Positions 1 to 6,623 of a stretch of 11,896 nt of DNA are shown piece after piece (position 1 is the stretch's first letter; each line of letters opens with the position of its first letter). Source of the DNA: Anaerolineaceae bacterium UBA2274 (GTDB taxonomy: Bacteria > Chloroflexota > Anaerolineae > Anaerolineales > Anaerolineaceae); the NCBI GenBank assembly GCA_002347705.1, contig DDWY01000042.1:46492-58387 (forward strand), given 5' to 3'. The notes under the pieces are model-generated. The model searched no databases, was not told the origin of the DNA, and worked only from the letters and a program-made list of their open reading frames with translations. A program made the translations under genes and the position numbers.

Positions 1-23
1 ACGAAGCAATCTAAACTGTTTGC
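1..23 (+). repeat. Direct repeat, copy 1 (23 bp)
   Basis: The 23 bases starting ACGAAGCAATCT are repeated exactly at 78-100, 77 bases further on. This copy sits at the window edge, so its left flank cannot be seen. The core CGAAGCAATCT resembles the right half of a short dispersed intergenic repeat known from many bacterial genomes (pattern TGTCATTGCGAGG...CGAAGCAATCT). The identity to copy 2 is seen directly; the family assignment comes from memory of that pattern. Confidence 0.75.
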
Positions 24-63
24 GCATCAACAGCGTGAGGGGTTAACATGTATCTTTTTTATC

Positions 64-100
64 TGTCATAGCGAGGTACGAAGCAATCTAAACTGTTTGC
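64..100 (+). repeat. Direct repeat, copy 2, with left extension
   Basis: Bases 78-100 repeat 1-23 exactly. Here the left flank is visible: TGTCATAGCGAGG at 64-76 leads into ACGAAGCAATCT, which is close to the widespread dispersed motif TGTCATTGCGAGG...CGAAGCAATCT. The element is non-coding and intergenic. Two copies 77 bp apart suggest a small local cluster that may continue to the left of the window. Confidence 0.7.
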
Positions 101-108
101 ACACCGAG

Positions 109-191
109 GTTTCTCATTTTAGTACCCTGAAAACAGCTCCCCAACGAGAGAATATTCAAAAAATATCGAAAAATGAGAAACTCAGGGGTAC
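109..191. repeat. Inverted repeat with two crossed arm pairs
   Basis: Arm A at 109-120 (GTTTCTCATTTT) has its exact reverse complement at 170-181. Directly after each A arm is a second arm: GTACCCTGA at 122-130 and TCAGGGGTAC at 182-191, complementary except for one extra G. The order is A-B-A'-B', so the two pairings cross. With 1 base between A and B and none between A' and B', both stems cannot easily form at once. It could be a paired protein-binding site, two mutually exclusive hairpins or a decayed repeat. No T-tract follows, so it is not a simple terminator. Confidence 0.5.
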
Positions 192-315
192 AATTACTAA
201 AAATCAGGATGAATAGAGAACTCTCCTTGACTGAACTTTTCTAACCGATGCAAATATGAAACAGTAACTACTCTGCAAAGCAGAAATTAAATAGAAGAAA
301 AAGATAAATCAGCTC

Positions 316-343
316 TTCACAAAACGAAAAAACGTGGTAATAT
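316..343 (+). promoter_or_regulatory. Possible sigma70-type promoter of rplI (distal)
   Basis: TTCACA at 316-321 and TAATAT at 338-343 are separated by 16 bp, giving an expected start near 350 and a leader of about 60 bases. That leader would begin with the small hairpin at 353-374. The match to consensus is moderate and the region is AT-rich, so chance is possible. Confidence 0.35.
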
Positions 344-358
344 TCTTCGGCTCGGATG

Positions 359-388
359 TTGTACCCTTCATCCGGAATTTACTATACT
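359..388 (+). promoter_or_regulatory. Possible sigma70-type promoter of rplI (proximal)
   Basis: TATACT at 383-388 is a good -10 match; TTGTAC at 359-364, 18 bp upstream, is a weak -35. Transcription would start near 395, only just before or inside the ribosome binding site, leaving a leader of about 14 bases. This is an alternative to, or a second promoter beside, the distal candidate. Confidence 0.35.
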
Positions 389-408
389 AAGTCAGAAAGG
401 GCTTGAAT

Positions 409-984
409 ATGAAAGTTTTACTTCTCAAAGACGTCTACAAATTAGGTCGTGCCGGCGATGTTAAAAAGGTCGCCGATGGTTACGGACGCAACTACCTGAT
501 CCCTCAGGGTTTTGCGATCCCTGCCACCCCCAGCTCTATCAAGATGGCTGAAACTATCGGAAAAAAGGCGTCCGAACGCCGCGCTGTGCTCAACAACGAG
601 CTCAAGGGTGTTGCGGATATCCTTCAGGGTTTGGAGGTTCGCTTTCCTGTCAAAGCAGGTGAAACGGGCAAACTCTACGGTTCTGTCTCTGCCCAAATGA
701 TCATCGAAAAACTTCAGGAGATGAAAGATATCGAGGTTCTCCGTCACCAATTGGTAATGGAACCCATCCGCAAACTCGGCGAGTATGATATCCCGGTCAA
801 CCTTACGCTTGATCTTGTTCCTGAGATCAAAGTGATCGTCCACCGTGAAGGTGAAGTGCGCAAAGTGGTTGTGGCTGAGCCTTTACTCGAAACAGTTCAA
901 ACAGTCGCTGAGGATATTCCAGCAGTAGAGGAATTCCCAGTAGAAGAAGCAACTGAAGAAATTGAAGAAGTTGCAGAAGCTTAG
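409..984 (+). CDS. rplI: 50S ribosomal protein L9 with acidic C-terminal tail
   Basis: L9 binds 23S rRNA at the base of the L1 stalk and reaches towards the 30S subunit. The start MKVLLLKDVYKLGRAGD followed by VKKVADGYGRNYLIPQGFA (residues 18-36) is the standard L9 N-terminal signature. The linker helix lies around residues 40-75 and the C-terminal RNA-binding domain at about 78-148. ATG 409 is chosen because it gives the canonical N-terminus and has AGAAAGG 8 bases upstream; an in-frame TTG at 403 is less likely. The protein has 191 residues against the usual ~150, and the extra ~40 residues are Glu-rich (PAVEEFPVEEATEEIEEVAE). It stands alone rather than beside rpsF/rpsR, with its own terminator. 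Confidence 0.97.
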   Translation: MKVLLLKDVYKLGRAGDVKKVADGYGRNYLIPQGFAIPATPSSIKMAETIGKKASERRAVLNNELKGVADILQGLEVRFPVKAGETGKLYGSVSAQMIIEKLQEMKDIEVLRHQLVMEPIRKLGEYDIPVNLTLDLVPEIKVIVHREGEVRKVVVAEPLLETVQTVAEDIPAVEEFPVEEATEEIEEVAEA

Positions 985-1009
985 GCAGAACAATTGATAA
1001 ACAAGGGTA

Positions 1010-1041
1010 CCGACCTGCTTCTTCGGGCAGGTCGGTTTTTT
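1010..1041 (+). terminator. Rho-independent terminator of rplI
   Basis: CCGACCTGC at 1010-1018 pairs perfectly with GCAGGTCGG at 1027-1035 around an 8-base loop, followed by six T at 1036-1041. It begins 25 bases after the rplI stop codon. Confidence 0.93.
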
Positions 1042-1043
1042 GT

Positions 1044-1056
1044 TACAATCACCACA
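1044..1056 (+). promoter_or_regulatory. Extended -10-like site placing the start at the rodZ ATG
   Basis: TACAAT at 1044-1049 matches a -10 box. The expected transcription start, 7 bases beyond it, falls on the A of the ATG at 1056. No Shine-Dalgarno sequence is visible between the rplI terminator and this ATG. Together these suggest a leaderless mRNA. No good -35 box is present (the region about 17 bp upstream is inside the terminator stem), so the call is tentative. Confidence 0.4.
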
Positions 1057-2324
1057 TGCAAGATTACAAAGGTTCAGAGCTAAAAAAGATACGGGAGGAG
1101 CGCATGATCCCGCTGGAACAAGTCGCCAGCGATACGCGCATCCGACTTTCTATCCTGCAAGACCTTGAAGACGACGCCTATTCCGAATTGAGTTCTTCAA
1201 CCCAAACCAAAGGCTTCCTGCGGCTTTATGCCCAATACCTGGGGTTTGAAAAGGAAAAACCTGAGCAAGCAATCGCTGCAGTACCTGCGATTGTGCCAGA
1301 GCCTGCTCCAGAGCCGCCAGCCATCCAGGCGAAGCCAGAAGAAATCAGTCCTTCCCTGCCTGAACCAAAGCCCGAAACGAGAAAAGAGTCCGAAGTCCGC
1401 TCTGAGCCCAAAGAGGAACCTGCTGAAACCGCCTCAACGGCAGTGGAATCTACCAAAATCCTTGAGAAAATCGGTCGTGAGCTCTCCGCCAGACGTCGCT
1501 ATCTGAACATTGGCTGGGATGTGATCCAGGAGCAGATCCACATCCCCAAAGCCCAAATTCAGACGCTTGAACGCGGCGATCTGAACGCCATGACCAGTCC
1601 GATGCAATACAAAGGTCTGCTCCAGACCTATGCCAGGTTCCTGAACCTGGATGTTGAGTCGATCATGATCCGTTATGCTGACGCGCTTCAGAAGCGTCGG
1701 ATTGAAATCAACACCACCAAACGCCATCGGCGAAAACCTGGCAAAGTCCTGCACCCATTTCTTGTAACTTTGAAACGTTTCTTCACCCTGGATCTCTTCT
1801 TCGGCACATTGTTAATTCTTGGGATCCTCGGATTCCTGATTTGGGGCATCGCGCGCATGTCAGTTGCCACACAAGTCCCACAAGCAACCGGAACGCTTCC
1901 GGCAGTTGCAGATATTCTTCTGTCTGACCCAAGCGAAGCCACCCCAACCGCCTTGGAACCGACATCTGAGCAAGATTTAATGATTATTCCTACTGTAACA
2001 CCCTTCTTCACAGGTATCCTTTCAGATGAGCCGATAGAAGTCGTCCTATTAGCGCGGCAGAACGTTTGGCTCAGAATTACCAGTGATGGTCAGGTAAGCT
2101 TTGAGGGCAGGTTGGTCGACGGGGAAGTGCGTTCTTTCACCGCAAATGAATCACTGGAACTTGAAACCGGGAATATCATCGCGCTTGAAATTGTGTACAA
2201 TCAAACCAGGTTGGAACCCCTCAGCGACCGCTTGGGAGTTGCTGCGCGTATCATTTTTACAATCGATGGTGTCCAGGAACTTCCGCTAACTCCTGCAGAC
2301 CTCCAAACTACCCCAATGCCGTGA
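1056..2324 (+). CDS. rodZ: RodZ-like membrane protein with two cytoplasmic helix-turn-helix domains
   Basis: RodZ links the MreB cytoskeleton to the envelope in rod-shaped bacteria. The N-terminus carries an HTH_25-type domain at residues 4-64 (GSELKKIREERMIPLEQVA, then KGFLRLYAQYLG). A Pro/Glu-rich linker at about 75-130 is followed by a second copy at about 137-210 (IGRELSARRRYLNIGWDVI, then YKGLLQTYARFLNL). A basic stretch (TKRHRRKPGK, 221-230) precedes one membrane segment at about 247-267. The outer part has a Thr/Pro linker and a beta-rich domain at about 326-410 of the DUF4115 type (VWLRITSDGQVSFEGRLVDG). One HTH is usual; two is odd. rimO starts 15 bases downstream, so they are probably co-transcribed. 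The family is clear; a morphogenetic role is inferred. Confidence 0.85.
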   Translation: MQDYKGSELKKIREERMIPLEQVASDTRIRLSILQDLEDDAYSELSSSTQTKGFLRLYAQYLGFEKEKPEQAIAAVPAIVPEPAPEPPAIQAKPEEISPSLPEPKPETRKESEVRSEPKEEPAETASTAVESTKILEKIGRELSARRRYLNIGWDVIQEQIHIPKAQIQTLERGDLNAMTSPMQYKGLLQTYARFLNLDVESIMIRYADALQKRRIEINTTKRHRRKPGKVLHPFLVTLKRFFTLDLFFGTLLILGILGFLIWGIARMSVATQVPQATGTLPAVADILLSDPSEATPTALEPTSEQDLMIIPTVTPFFTGILSDEPIEVVLLARQNVWLRITSDGQVSFEGRLVDGEVRSFTANESLELETGNIIALEIVYNQTRLEPLSDRLGVAARIIFTIDGVQELPLTPADLQTTPMP

Positions 2325-2339
2325 ACGGAGATTATTCCC

Positions 2340-3683
2340 TTGACTCCCATCCAGCCTGACAGTGTTTTTATTGTTAATCTTGGTTGTGCCAAAAATCTGG
2401 TAGATGCAAGCGTCATCAGCCAGATCCTCACCTCCGCCGGCTACCAACACGCTCCCTCCATGCGCGAGGCAAAATTCGTCATCATCAACACCTGCGGCTT
2501 TATTCATGACGCGCGTGTTGAATCACAAGAAGCAATTTCAGACGCGCTGAAAAACCGCAAAAAAGGTCAATTTGTTATCGCCAGTGGCTGCCTGTCCCAG
2601 CGCTTGAATGCGAATTTGTACGCACAATTTCCTGGACTGGATGGTCTGGTTGGCACCAGAAATCTGCAAGATGTTTTGACACTGTTGGATAAGCTTTCCG
2701 AATCTGACAACCTAAGACATAACACTTTGCCAGCATATCCAAAACTCACCCTTGATGAAAACTTCTCCAACACCATCATCCAGGGCGGCAGCAGCTATCT
2801 TAAAATCGCGGATGGCTGCCACCGCACCTGCGCTTTTTGCGCCATCCCTCTGATTAAAGGAACTCTTGTAAGCCGCTCGAGAGAATCGATTATCCGTGAT
2901 GCCCTCTTTTTACAAAACGCTGGTGTCAAAGAGATCAACCTCATTGCCCAGGATGTGACCGCCTATGGTGCGGACAGAGGGGAAAGCGACGCTCTGACTG
3001 ATCTTTTGACTGATTTACTACCCTTAATTCCAGACGTCCCATGGGTGCGCCTGCTCTATACCTACCCGGGCATGGTCACTGAGCGACTGATTGATCTGAT
3101 GGCGGGCAGCAACCAACTCCTGCCCTATCTCGATATGCCCCTCCAGCATGCCGATCCTATAGTCCTCAAAGCCATGTCGCGCCCTTCCAATATTGAGTGG
3201 GTTAACGAAACCATCGCAAAAATGCGCCGCCTGATCCCAAACCTGGTTGTCCGCACCACGATGATTGTCGGTTTTCCAAATGAGAGCGACAAAAGTTTTG
3301 AGATCTTGCGGGATTTCGTCGGGGATACTGAATTTGATCACCTGGGCGTCTTCACCTACTCGCCCGAAATGGACACACCTTCCTGGCATCTCAATGACCC
3401 GATCCCCACTGAGGTCAAAGAAGCACGCATGGCAGAACTGATGCAACTTCAAGCAGATATTTCCCTCGCCAGGCTGAAAAAACTACAAGGAGAAACTCTG
3501 GACATGCTTGTGGAAGGCATCAATACTGAAGAGAGTCTGCTGGTCGGGCGCACCTACCGGGACGCCCCAGAAATTGATGGCCTGGCGTTCGCTGTTGGCA
3601 TCGCCGAAGAAGGCGACCTGGTGCCAGTCCGCATCACAAACACCACGGAATATGACATCATTGGTGAGCTGGTAAAAAAATAA
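2340..3683 (+). CDS. rimO: Ribosomal protein S12 methylthiotransferase RimO
   Basis: RimO is a radical-SAM enzyme with two Fe-S clusters that adds a methylthio group to a conserved Asp of S12 (Asp88 in E. coli), near the decoding centre. The N-terminal MTTase domain has its three cluster cysteines at C16 (NLGCAKN), C52 (INTCGF) and C84 (ASGCLSQR). The radical-SAM motif CxxxCxxC is CHRTCAFC at residues 160-167. A TRAM domain follows at about 385-446, ending YDIIGELV. The NLGCAKN motif and total length (447) fit RimO rather than MiaB. The start is a TTG with GGAG at 2327-2330, 9 bases upstream; no better ATG precedes NLGCAKN. It lies 15 bases after rodZ and ends in a terminator. Confidence 0.95.
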   Translation: MTPIQPDSVFIVNLGCAKNLVDASVISQILTSAGYQHAPSMREAKFVIINTCGFIHDARVESQEAISDALKNRKKGQFVIASGCLSQRLNANLYAQFPGLDGLVGTRNLQDVLTLLDKLSESDNLRHNTLPAYPKLTLDENFSNTIIQGGSSYLKIADGCHRTCAFCAIPLIKGTLVSRSRESIIRDALFLQNAGVKEINLIAQDVTAYGADRGESDALTDLLTDLLPLIPDVPWVRLLYTYPGMVTERLIDLMAGSNQLLPYLDMPLQHADPIVLKAMSRPSNIEWVNETIAKMRRLIPNLVVRTTMIVGFPNESDKSFEILRDFVGDTEFDHLGVFTYSPEMDTPSWHLNDPIPTEVKEARMAELMQLQADISLARLKKLQGETLDMLVEGINTEESLLVGRTYRDAPEIDGLAFAVGIAEEGDLVPVRITNTTEYDIIGELVKK

Positions 3684-3709
3684 ACTCCTTTTCAGGAGTT
3701 TGTTTTTTT
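3682..3709. terminator. Bidirectional terminator between rimO and the TPR-protein gene
   Basis: AAACTCCT at 3682-3689 pairs with AGGAGTTT at 3694-3701 around a 4-base loop. Seven T follow at 3703-3709 for the plus strand, and seven A at 3674-3680 give the T-tract on the minus strand. The stem overlaps the rimO stop codon, and the stop of the converging gene (3708-3710) sits in the T-tract, so one hairpin serves both operons. Confidence 0.88.
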
Positions 3710-4862
3710 ATGGTGTAGTAGTTGGCTCTTCTGTGGACCCAGGATTTTCCGTAGGCTCAGGAGGTGTGGGTGTAACCTGTTCTTCTGGCGGTCCTGGTGT
3801 GGGTGTTGGATTGGCACAAGCTTCAGCATAAGCGCTGGCTGTCACCTGGATATCCAGGTTTACCCCAACTGCCAGCGATTGGTTGTAGTAGGAACTTGCG
3901 GTGCAAAAGTCACCCTGTGCGGCAAACATATCGCCCAGTCGGTAGAGTGCCACACGGTAGCGTTCAGCCGTTGTCATTCCGGTTGAGTCCGAAAAATAGG
4001 GCATTTGTGCATAGAGCTGCCCGAAGATTTCTACAGCTCCAGGCCAGTTGACATCCCAGTAACTCGCGCCGGTCAAATAGGTTTTTGCCCAGCTTTCCGC
4101 TCCGGCTGCCTGGGAGTCCAAGGCGCCAAGCGCCGCGGCGATGGATAGATCATACATACCCTGTTCCAGTTCACCAGCCCAAATCCTCTGGATTCCGCGG
4201 TTACGCAGCGCGATAAAATACAACCCATCAACTTCTATGGTCCGATAATCGTAGTTGCTTTCCTTTAACGACTGCACAGTCTGCACTGCCAGATCCCATT
4301 CCTGGTTGGCTATGTGCTGCGTTAACTGAGCAAACTTTTCTTCCTCCCCGCGGAAATCCGGTGTTGCAGTGACCCCTGGTTCAATCGTAGCAATCACCAC
4401 TTGTGTTGCGGTTGGGGTGGGCTCATTTATTTTTCCGATGACCTGCGCCATCAGATCCGCAATTCCGGGAAATTCCGGGTACTTATCAATGATGTAATCC
4501 AGGCGGGCTTTTGCGTTTTCATAACGCCCCGCATCCATATCCTTGTAAGTCCATTCCAGCTGCAGCGCGATTTGCTCCATCAGGATCGCTTTCTCATTAG
4601 CCATTCGTCGCTGCACGCCATTGCGGTAACCAAAAAAGACTCCAGCTGCAAGCAATAGCACAAAAACGAGGACTCCCAGCCAGACCCACTTGCTCTTCCG
4701 CTTTTTGCGCGGCTTGCTCAGGGTAGGTTCTGATTGCTGACTTTCCAAGCCGGATTCCGACCTGGCACTTTCATCCTCTGTCTGTTCGATTATCGGCTGT
4801 ACTTCAGCCGAATCCTGCTCAGAGAGCATTTCTTCATTAAATTTGTCGTCGTTCATAGACAT
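3708..4862 (-). CDS. Membrane-anchored TPR-like protein with Pro/Thr-rich tail, function unknown
   Basis: No specific function is recognised. The 384-residue protein starts with an acidic cytoplasmic stretch (1-50), then a basic cluster (SKPRKKRKSKW, 49-59) and one membrane segment at about 59-79. This is a type II signal-anchor layout with the bulk outside. Helical TPR-like stretches lie at about 95-135 and 177-345; they are separated by a Pro/Thr linker at 148-168 (PTPTATQ, VTATPDF). The last 30 residues repeat PTP and Glu. The only two cysteines (C320 and C349) lie on the outer side and could form a disulfide. The start overlaps a TATAAT-like box; AAAGG lies 8 bases before the first ATG, and a second ATG is at 4854-4856. 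It begins 15 bases after the murJ stop, so it is probably in its operon; an envelope scaffold role is a guess. Confidence 0.8.
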   Translation of the reverse strand: MSMNDDKFNEEMLSEQDSAEVQPIIEQTEDESARSESGLESQQSEPTLSKPRKKRKSKWVWLGVLVFVLLLAAGVFFGYRNGVQRRMANEKAILMEQIALQLEWTYKDMDAGRYENAKARLDYIIDKYPEFPGIADLMAQVIGKINEPTPTATQVVIATIEPGVTATPDFRGEEEKFAQLTQHIANQEWDLAVQTVQSLKESNYDYRTIEVDGLYFIALRNRGIQRIWAGELEQGMYDLSIAAALGALDSQAAGAESWAKTYLTGASYWDVNWPGAVEIFGQLYAQMPYFSDSTGMTTAERYRVALYRLGDMFAAQGDFCTASSYYNQSLAVGVNLDIQVTASAYAEACANPTPTPGPPEEQVTPTPPEPTENPGSTEEPTTTP

Positions 4863-4864
4863 AG

Positions 4865-4870
4865 ATTATA
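4865..4870 (-). promoter_or_regulatory. Perfect -10 box just before the TPR-protein start
   Basis: The minus strand reads TATAAT immediately before CT-ATG. A start 7 bases later would fall past the first ATG (4860-4862) and 2 bases before the second (4854-4856), giving a nearly leaderless message from the second ATG. The same stretch also acts as the spacer for an AAAGG binding site, so it may only be a chance match inside the murJ operon. No clear -35 was found. Confidence 0.3.
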
Positions 4871-4877
4871 CCTTTTC

Positions 4878-6419
4878 TTAAAGCTCTGCAATTTGGTAGA
4901 GGTCTTTTCGCAGAACCAGGGCTGCCAGAAGGATACCAACCCCAAATGCCGCAACAGCTCCGATCAGGCTGCCCGCCAATCCTGGCACCCAGTTGACCAC
5001 AGCATACGCCGCCGCCCCTCCAATTGCCGCCGCCAATATGCTCTTGAATATGGAGCTGCCCAGATTGAGCCTGCCAGGCAAAACTTTATTCAACATTACC
5101 AGCAGCAGGATCGCCTGGAGTGTGTAAGCAACTGTATTGGCAGAAACGATTCCAACTGCTTCAAGCACAGGCAATAGCACAATTCCAAGCAAGATGAACA
5201 CAACAAGGCTAAAAGCCGAGCCCATCAGCGGAACCCAGGGTTTCTGAAGCGCGTAGAAGGAGCGCACAAATAACTCCACAAGTGAGTGTCCAACGATCCC
5301 CAGCAGGAAAACCTGGCTGACGTTTACCACCCGCATGGTGGCGCTTTCTTCCAGTCCGAGAAACAGCCGGAGCAAAGGCAGCAAGACCATCCCCGCGATG
5401 ATTGCAATCGGCACGGTCAGCGTCAACATCACTTTCGCAGCCCGTTCAATTTTTTCTTTCAATGCGTCAAACTGCTGGCTGCCAAACATCTCCGAGAGCG
5501 TTGGAAGGATCGCTGTCGCAATGGATGTGCCGATCAAAGTTTGCGGAACCTGCATGATCCACCAGCCATAAGTCAACGCTGAAACAGAGCCTTCTGGAAG
5601 ACGCGATCCAAGATTATCCTGTGCCAGGAAGATCAGTTGAATGAAAAGCATGCTTAGCAGGCGGGGGCCCATCAGGCGCAAAACTTTGCGCGTGTTTGCG
5701 TCCTTGAAATCTACCCGCGCATGCCAGCGGAACTGGTACTTGATAAGCCCCGGAACCTGGATCAGCAGGTGAAGCAAAGCTCCAAGGATCACGCCATAAA
5801 CCAGCCCATCCACCCCAAACCCCATGGCTGGCAGGCTGATGGGTCCGAGTTTCAGAGGTTCTGTCGGAGCCAGCACCAAAGCCCCAAATATCTGACCAAG
5901 GTCATACAAAATTGGAGCCAAAGCCGGCAGCAGGAAGTGCTGGTTGGCTTGTAAACCAGCCATTGCCAGACCGCTCAATGAAAAAATCAGGGTTGAAATC
6001 AAATTCAAGCGCAAGAGCCGGACAGTGTCTACGGTTTGAGCTTCTGTAAAACCCGGCGCAATCCCGAGCTGACTGGTCACCAGGGGGCGGGCAAAGATCG
6101 CGATGACAATTGCGGCGATTGCCGTAAAAAAGAAAGCAATGTTGAGGATGTTCGAGAAAAGATCCCAGGCTTTGCTTCGTCCCTCTCTGGTAAGCACCTC
6201 AGTCAAAACCGGAATAAAAGCAATTGCCAATGCTCCGCCAGAGATCAACATGAACAACATGTCAGGCAGGTTGTTCGCAGCATTGAACACATCCAGCTCA
6301 GATGAAAGCCCAAACTGCCTTGAAATGATCATTTGGCGTGCTACACCCAGAATTTTATCGATTCCAAACAAGACCGCCAGTAACAAAGATACTTTAGATA
6401 GTTTGCTCAATTTTTTCAT
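4878..6419 (-). CDS. murJ: Lipid II flippase MurJ (MviN family)
   Basis: MurJ moves lipid II across the cytoplasmic membrane for peptidoglycan synthesis. The 513-residue protein is hydrophobic along its whole length, consistent with 14 membrane helices. Its N-terminus aligns with E. coli MurJ: ILGVARQMIISRQFG at 23-37, DVFNAANNLPDML at 43-55, and AFIPVLTE. By my alignment from memory, E. coli R24 and D39 are kept (R28, D43), R18 is Lys (K22), and R52 is replaced by Phe (F56). The ATG at 6417-6419 is preferred, with TCTGGAG ending 4 bases upstream; an in-frame TTG at 6441-6443 lacks support. It leads an operon with the TPR-protein gene and is divergent from rsmI. A flippase of another MviN subgroup is possible. 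Confidence 0.9.
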   Translation of the reverse strand: MKKLSKLSKVSLLLAVLFGIDKILGVARQMIISRQFGLSSELDVFNAANNLPDMLFMLISGGALAIAFIPVLTEVLTREGRSKAWDLFSNILNIAFFFTAIAAIVIAIFARPLVTSQLGIAPGFTEAQTVDTVRLLRLNLISTLIFSLSGLAMAGLQANQHFLLPALAPILYDLGQIFGALVLAPTEPLKLGPISLPAMGFGVDGLVYGVILGALLHLLIQVPGLIKYQFRWHARVDFKDANTRKVLRLMGPRLLSMLFIQLIFLAQDNLGSRLPEGSVSALTYGWWIMQVPQTLIGTSIATAILPTLSEMFGSQQFDALKEKIERAAKVMLTLTVPIAIIAGMVLLPLLRLFLGLEESATMRVVNVSQVFLLGIVGHSLVELFVRSFYALQKPWVPLMGSAFSLVVFILLGIVLLPVLEAVGIVSANTVAYTLQAILLLVMLNKVLPGRLNLGSSIFKSILAAAIGGAAAYAVVNWVPGLAGSLIGAVAAFGVGILLAALVLRKDLYQIAEL

Positions 6420-6563
6420 ATCACTCCAGATTAATCCCCCCAATTATGCCACAACTCCTGCCAGGCAATTTCCGTAAACAGGCAATGTCCAACACCAAAT
6501 TTTGCTAAGGAGAACAAGCAGATCAGAAGCCCTCCAAGAATCGAAAACTATCCGTATTCTATT

Positions 6564-6599
6564 TTGACTTATCACCGGGTATTTCCTATGCTTTATAAT
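6564..6599 (+). promoter_or_regulatory. Promoter of the five-gene modification operon
   Basis: TTGACT at 6564-6569 and TATGCT at 6587-6592 are spaced exactly 17 bp. A perfect TATAAT follows at 6594-6599 and may serve as a shifted -10 without a matching -35. Starts would fall at about 6599 or 6606, leaving a leader of 18-25 bases before the ATG at 6624. The divergent gap 6420-6623 contains no coding sequence I can support and presumably also holds the murJ promoter, for which no strong box was found. Confidence 0.6.
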
Positions 6600-6623
6600 C
6601 CTATGAAAGACAAGAGAAGGACT

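Larger units (their letters stand above)
101..408. other. Intergenic region upstream of rplI
   Basis: This AT-rich stretch has no convincing reading frame on either strand. It holds the crossed inverted repeat at 109-191, two possible promoters for rplI (316-343 and 359-388), a 6-bp hairpin (CGGATG at 353-358 with CATCCG at 369-374, 10-base loop), and the rplI ribosome binding site AGAAAGG at 394-400, 8 bases before the ATG. Nothing recognisable is seen between 200 and 310. Confidence 0.6.

Noticed and set aside
1..100. CRISPR array
   Set aside because: Only two repeat units are visible, the repeat belongs to a dispersed-repeat type, and no cas gene is in the window.
109..191. H-type RNA pseudoknot or riboswitch
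   Set aside because: With no bases between A' and B' and a 12-bp first stem, both stems cannot form together; no known riboswitch core was recognised.
442..843. Minus-strand open frame opposite rplI
   Set aside because: It lies wholly inside the well-supported rplI gene and resembles no protein family.
6444..6563. Small gene in the murJ-rsmI divergent gap
   Set aside because: A minus-strand frame exists but begins inside the promoter region, lacks a binding site and has no family likeness.
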